DNA of 64,000 nt from positions 508,142,873 through 508,206,872 of the forward strand of contig NC_081415.1 of assembly GCF_030272615.1 (NCBI RefSeq), given 5' to 3'. The first letter of the stretch is position 1. Each line of letters opens with the position of its first letter. Made by a program: the position numbers and the translations under genes. Source of the stretch: Cryptomeria japonica (Eukaryota > Streptophyta > Pinopsida > Cupressales > Cupressaceae). The notes beneath the pieces are model-generated. The model was not told the origin of the DNA, searched no databases, and saw only the letters and a program-made list of their open reading frames with translations. Of this stretch, positions 60,352 through 64,000 are shown piece after piece.

Positions 60352-60937
60352 TTAACTCTTCCTCCTAGACCAACAACCCATTGCCTGATGCAAATTCAGA
60401 ATAACCAGGAAGTTTAGATACTGTTTGATCCTATTTTCATTCATAATCTTGTTATGCTTGAATAGGGCCCAAAGAAAGTTGGCATTTTGTTTTATGATGA
60501 AGCTCCTAGATTTGAAGCCTTTCTCATTCTCAAAATACAGAATTGGAAACCTTGGAGGTATTTTTCCATTCTTGATGGTCACATTGAAATCAATAGGCAA
60601 AGGGATATATAGTCAATTTTTCATCTATGTTTTTGAGGACGTTATTGAGACCACCCAACAAATCATCCTTAAAAACTTTTCTGCATAAAATATGTGCTTT
60701 TTCCTTCGACAGACCAAAATGAAGAAGGGTGGCGAGGAAGACTGTTGGAATCTTTGTGTTGACCCTGTATTTGTGGTCTGTTCTTAGAAAAAGATCGCTC
60801 AAGATTTTCTTCACAACCCTGGAGATAACAAAATGATATTCAACCATTACTTCCTGCAATCTCTTCTGTTTGATATCTCTTAAAAATTCCATTTGCCTCT
60901 TTTTTGACATAAGTCGGATTAGGGAATCCATCTTCAC
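60352..60937 (-). pseudogene. conserved unknown coding stretch downstream of LINE B RNase H
   Basis: I do not recognise this protein. The frame 60590-60937 (115 codons: RLQEVMVEYHFVISRVVKKI, HKYRVNTKIPTVFLATLLHF, GLSKEKAHILCRKVFKDD, GGLNNVLKNIDEKL) is followed by a shift into 60352-60600 (DFNVTIKNGKIPPRFPILYF, then a Lys/Asn-rich tail). It aligns by eye over about 46 residues, roughly 39 percent identical with one gap, to the LINE A stretch at 20075-20300. It may be an accessory protein specific to this LINE lineage. Its function is unknown. Confidence 0.6.
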
Positions 60938-61679
60938 TACTTTGAAGCCAAACCTGCAACCACCAAGAAATCAATTGGAAAATAACAAACGCTAGGGAAA
61001 GACAATGATCAAAGGTTGAAGGACGCATAAAAGAAAAACTACTACAGAAGCTTGGAGAGGACGCAACACACAAATATCCAAGCAAGAGCATAGAAAGTTA
61101 ATTCCCATCAAATCTAATAAATGTGCAGACAAGTTGGTGGCATTCCACCAAGTTAAAACGAAAGCCTATCGGCAACAACAACTCTAAAAACATGGATATT
61201 GAAGGAGCAAAAAGAATGCAAATATAAGTTATCACAGCCAAAAGCAAAATCTGACGGGAGTAAATGAATGGCTTGAGTACTATCGTTGAAAGTGGAAGGC
61301 AACTCACCAAAGAGTAAATACTGTCAACTATTTAAAGAAAGTTTAAAATTGATCTGATAACTAAACCTGTTCCCATTACAAACATTCACCTACCATCAAA
61401 AGGCGGGAAAACATTTAAAAGAATACACCCTCCTTATTTTGACTTTCTATCATATCACCTTAGAGCATAATTCATTTATGTCTACCTTGAATTAATGCAA
61501 AGGAGCCATTTTAAGATGTTTGTTGGCTTTCAGATTGATGTCTATTTGGGTTTGAATTGCAAATTGGGGGTCATCCTTACAAAATAGTTGTTGAGGTCAG
61601 AGTCTCCAAGATTACTGCCAATATTGTTAAAATTTCTTTGGAATTGAATTCAAATATTGAAGAGAAGGGGGATGTTAAT
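60938..61679 (-). other. LINE B region between RNase H and the unknown ORF
   Basis: Broken frames on the minus strand (60840-61310) lack family features. It ends at the TTAAT flank of the small LTR element. Confidence 0.45.
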
Positions 61680-61814
61680 TGTTGGTGTTGGAAATAAGCC
61701 ACACCCAGACCGACGATGGACTGGTCCAAGAGGGGCCGATAGATCAGTGGTAGAGTACTCCAACAGCATATGGAAGGTCCTAGGTTTGAGTCCTAGCTGG
61801 TCCATGTCTCAACA
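61680..61814 (+). repeat. 5' LTR of the tRNA-like TRIM
   Basis: 135 bp, same length as the 3' copy, differing from it at about 13 scattered positions, mostly transitions, almost all within the tRNA-like part. Confidence 0.92.
61733..61803 (+). other. tRNA-like module in 5' LTR (box A and box B)
   Basis: Acceptor strand gggccga (61733-61739) can pair with ctggtcc (61797-61803) at six of seven positions, counting G-U. Box A is tagatcagtgg (61740-61750) and box B ggtttgagtcc (61783-61793). The T arm ctagg/cctag pairs well. The anticodon arm keeps ccaa...atgg-type pairing with an enlarged loop. It is not a standard tRNA gene. Confidence 0.8.
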
Positions 61815-61826
61815 TGGTATCAGAAC
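61815..61826 (+). other. primer binding site of the TRIM-like element
   Basis: TGGTATCAGAAC, one mismatch from the initiator-Met tRNA site, directly at the LTR end. Confidence 0.9.
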
Positions 61827-61896
61827 TTTAAGTTCATTCAAATAATCAGATTATTAGTTGCTCTTCACTTTCAGTTTGTTGTTTTAGTTTTGCAAG

Positions 61897-62512
61897 ATGG
61901 TTATAAGTCTGAAAATAGAGGATAGACTTGAAGGTGTCCTCAATTTCACATCATGGAAGGTTTGTGTCCTCCTTGCTCTTGGAGAATTAGAGCTATTACA
62001 GTTTGTGGAAGATATGGATTTAACTGAACCTTTAGATCCGGAAGAGCTAAAGAAATTCAAGAAGAATGCTCTCAAAGCAAAGAAGTTTCTTATTGATTCT
62101 GTGAAGGATCACCTTGTTCTAGTCATCTCCAAATTGAAGACAGCCCGAGAGATATTCAAACATCTAGAAGGGATATATGAGATCAACAACATCAGCCAAA
62201 CACTCACATTGAGGTAGCAACTTCTTCAAGTCAAAATATGCAAAGGAGATTCAATCATGTCCTTCTTCATGAAGATTTCAGAATTGAAGGACCAACTCAG
62301 CACCATTTGAAGCGAGGTTGTAGACAAGGATATTGTCATGATTGCGTTGAATGGTCTTCCCGACTCTTGAGATCCCTTCATTAAAAGTATAAGTGGAAGA
62401 GTTGAATTCCCTTCCTTTGATCACCTTCAGTTAGATTGTATTCAAGAGGAGTCTCGCCTAGCTGCCAGAGAAATGCATAAAGGCTCTCATGAAGGAGATC
62501 AACATGTTTTTG
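61897..62512 (+). pseudogene. Copia-type gag fragment (UBN2) in the TRIM-like element
   Basis: One frame from ATG 61897 through 62512 and beyond, with stops at about 62215 (TAG), 62308 (TGA) and 62368 (TGA, at a position usually Trp in LPDSWDPF). Landmarks are LNFTSWKVCVLLALGELELL, AKKFLIDSVKDHLVLVISKL, EIFKHLEGIYEINN, IALNGLPDS and CIQEESRLAAREMH. These are the N-terminal gag domain of plant Copia elements. The zinc knuckle, protease and all pol domains are absent. The coding part ends shortly before an LTR-end plus PBS-like sequence at 62515. Confidence 0.88.
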
Positions 62513-62514
62513 CA

Positions 62515-62586
62515 TCTCAACATGGTATCAGAGCCAGGTTCAGGCTAGGAGCCCCAAGCACACGAGAGGTGTGGCTTAAGGGGGGG
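62515..62586 (+). other. second LTR-end/PBS copy, linker and polypurine tract
   Basis: tctcaaca followed by TGGTATCAGAGC (62523-62534) copies the LTR end and a perfect primer site. About 43 bases later comes taagggggg (62578-62586) next to the 3' LTR. These 72 bases could be the complete interior of a minimal TRIM, with the gag part being an insertion between two primer sites. Confidence 0.75.
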
Positions 62587-62721
62587 TGTTGGTGTTGGAA
62601 ATAAGCCACACCCAGACCGACGATGGACTGGTCCAAGAGGGGTCAATAGCTCAGTGGTAGAGCACTCTAGCAGTGTATGGAAGGTCCTAGGTTCAAGTCT
62701 TAGCTGGTCCTTGTCTCAACA
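62587..62721 (+). repeat. 3' LTR of the tRNA-like TRIM
   Basis: 135 bp. See 61680-61814. Confidence 0.92.
62640..62710 (+). other. tRNA-like module in 3' LTR (box A and box B)
   Basis: Acceptor gggtcaa (62640-62646) pairs with ctggtcc (62704-62710) at six of seven positions, counting G-U. The D arm gctc/gagc is perfect. Box A tagctcagtgg (62647-62657) is a textbook match. Box B is ggttcaagtct (62690-62700). Confidence 0.82.
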
Positions 62722-62779
62722 TTAACACCCCCAGGGGACTGGTTAACGTTTGAGGATATTATGATAGACTTCTCATTAT

Positions 62780-63165
62780 ATCCATTTTCTCCTCTATTGG
62801 CTAAAAGATCGATTGATTTGTGGCTTCTCTATAAATGTGATTGGTTGTAAAAGATTCAAAACCTTTGAGTAAATCTGTTGCCCTGTGTAGGAATGAATTT
62901 AGTCTCCAATTTGGAGTGTAGCTAGATCTAAGAGCATTGATTATAATTGTTGAGTCTTCTTCGATTTGCATCTTTTTGAGTCCAAGTTCCCTACAAATTG
63001 AAAGATCTTCAATAGCAACTTGAATTTTTGTTATTTGTATTCTTTGATAGTGATTTTGCTTGTTTGGCTACAATTAGACCATCTGAGGAGTGAATAATAC
63101 AATGTTCACCTGAGACCCTTGGATTTCCTCTGGAAGCCCCATCAAAATTCAATTTATACCAACCT
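62780..63165 (-). pseudogene. LINE B RNase H
   Basis: A frameshift after WSPPK leads into KLNFDGASRGNPRVSGE (about 63160-63100), which holds the first catalytic Asp. Later comes IENLSICRELGLKKMQIEED (about 63010-62950), the second active-site strand, then REATNQSI and NRGENGYN near the end. It removes RNA from the RNA/DNA hybrid in active elements. Broken by frameshifts and stops. Confidence 0.82.
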
Positions 63166-63985
63166 TTGGTGGGGACCATTCTAGCTTCTTTCTTAAATTT
63201 GTTGACTCTTCAACCCCCTTCCCAATAGAGGGAGGAATCTTCAAACCATACCAGTTTGCTCTCATCTTGCCATCCCAACAAGAAATTTGAGTATTTCTTG
63301 AAAATTGGGTTAAGAAACCACTATTTACTACCTCCACAATGACAACTTCCAATTTGTTAATTATGGTTTCCCATGGTAATTTGTCCCCTCTAAAAATTCT
63401 TCCATTCCTTTCCTTCCAGATTTCCCAAATAGTTATTGAAGGGGAAGAAATCCATAGTGAATGGAATAGACTTGAAGAGTAAAGATTAGGCCAGCTTTTG
63501 AAAAGACTCAAGATGTCATTTGGTAAAGCAGAAAACCGCCCTAATTTAGCAAAAAGCCATTGCCAACACTTCGAGGCAAAGAGACATGATAGAAGGATAT
63601 GATTGATAGATTCTTCCTCCAACTCACGTAAAACACATTTTGAAGGCTCTGAGAACCCAATCTTTTTGAACCACTCTACTGTTAGGATTCTACCCTATAA
63701 TGCTGCCCATGCAAAATACCCAACTTTAGGAAGACATCTTTTATCCCAACATAGAGAAACAGGCATCTCAGTTCTTTCAAAATGCTTCTTTTGGATTATT
63801 CCTTTGTAGCCATCCCTTGAATTGTAATTCCTTGTATTTGTCCCTAGACAAATGATAACATTCGAGCCGACTTTGATTACTAAAGATCTATGCTTTAGGA
63901 TATCCTTAAGGGCATTAATTTCATCCTCATCTATTGGTAATTCTTCAAAGTTTTTCCATTTCCAACCTAAGGATAGATTCTCCAC
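63166..63985 (-). pseudogene. LINE B zinc-binding RVT domain
   Basis: 63695-63985 reads DGYKGIIQKKHFERTEMPVS then CLPKVGYFAWAAL, the start of the zf-RVT domain (family pattern W...LP.K...F.W.A). A stop lies between it and 63149-63622, which reads EEESINHILLSCLFASKCWQ, then WEIWKERNGRIFRGD. The Cys/His cluster is largely preserved. The RT part upstream is outside the window. Confidence 0.88.
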
Positions 63986-64000
63986 ATCCTTTTGAATATA

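Larger units (their letters stand above)
61680..62721 (+). mobile_element. 1.04-kb TRIM-like LTR retrotransposon with tRNA-like LTRs and a gag fragment
   Basis: Two direct repeats of exactly 135 bp (61680-61814 and 62587-62721) start tgttggtgttgg and end tgtctcaaca. The first is followed at once by a primer site (61815-61826) and the second preceded by a purine tract (62578-62586, taagggggg). Flanks TTAAT and TTAAC look like a 5-bp target duplication with one change. The interior codes only for a Copia-type gag fragment. It interrupts LINE B. Size and LTR length fit the TRIM class, but LTRs with a tRNA-like body are not a feature I can match to a named family. Confidence 0.9.
59932..64000 (-). 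mobile_element. LINE B: minus-strand LINE running past the window end
   Basis: The 3' end is a 12-T run on the plus strand (59932-59943), that is, a poly(A) tail on the minus strand. Going upstream come the unknown coding stretch (60352-60937), RNase H (62780-63165) and the zinc-binding domain (63166-63985). The small LTR element (61680-62721) is inserted between them. RT and endonuclease must lie outside the window. Confidence 0.8.

Noticed and set aside
61733-61803. A functional tRNA gene
   Set aside because: The anticodon arm is irregular, the acceptor stem has a mismatch and wobble pairs, there is no T-run terminator close by, and the sequence is embedded in an LTR present twice.

Overview
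The window looks like repeat-dense intergenic DNA from a seed plant with a very large, slowly purged genome. A gymnosperm is the best guess, but the species cannot be fixed from this sequence. The evidence is that every LTR element has a plant-type initiator-Met tRNA primer site (TGGTATCAGAGC), the Copia, Ty3/gypsy and plant-LINE domain sets are all present, LTRs reach about 4 kb, and most copies are old and full of stop codons. I find no ordinary host gene, rRNA gene, functional tRNA gene or CRISPR array. All recognisable coding sequence belongs to transposable elements and nearly all of it is broken.

Layout. 1-9330: a large pogo/Tigger-like DNA transposon whose left end lies outside the window. 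It has long mosaic inverted arms, a 10-unit 128-bp tandem array in the right arm, and a minus-strand transposase (3787-6360) carrying only nonsense mutations. 9861-15727: a minus-strand gypsy-type LTR (to 13494, with polypurine tract) and non-coding DNA, bracketed by a 400-bp inverted repeat. 17025-19200: a plus-strand Ty3/gypsy pol fragment. 19201-19562: a short A-tailed retroposed piece.

19625-59870: one minus-strand LINE (LINE A) split by three insertions. These are (i) Copia-2 (21056-34266, perfect CCATT target duplication), which itself contains a plus-strand LINE C (25890-32665, 17-bp target duplication); (ii) a 4.2-kb solo gypsy LTR (35136-39358, ACTTC duplication); and (iii) a complete Ty3/gypsy element (39820-58925), whose 5' LTR contains Copia-1 (39961-46665). 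LINE B (59932 to past the window end) carries zinc-binding and RNase H domains. It is interrupted by a 1.04-kb gag-only LTR element (61680-62721).

Most notable: the 135-bp LTRs of that small element each contain a tRNA-like module with box A, box B and a pairable acceptor stem. It looks like a TRIM retrotransposon with a built-in Pol III type promoter that has also picked up a Copia gag fragment. Second: LINE A and LINE B share a conserved, unrecognised protein-coding stretch downstream of RNase H. Third: the pogo transposase, gypsy pol and LINE C ORF2 decay almost entirely through TAG/TGA stops in frames that stay intact, as expected from deamination of methylated CG and CHG cytosines.
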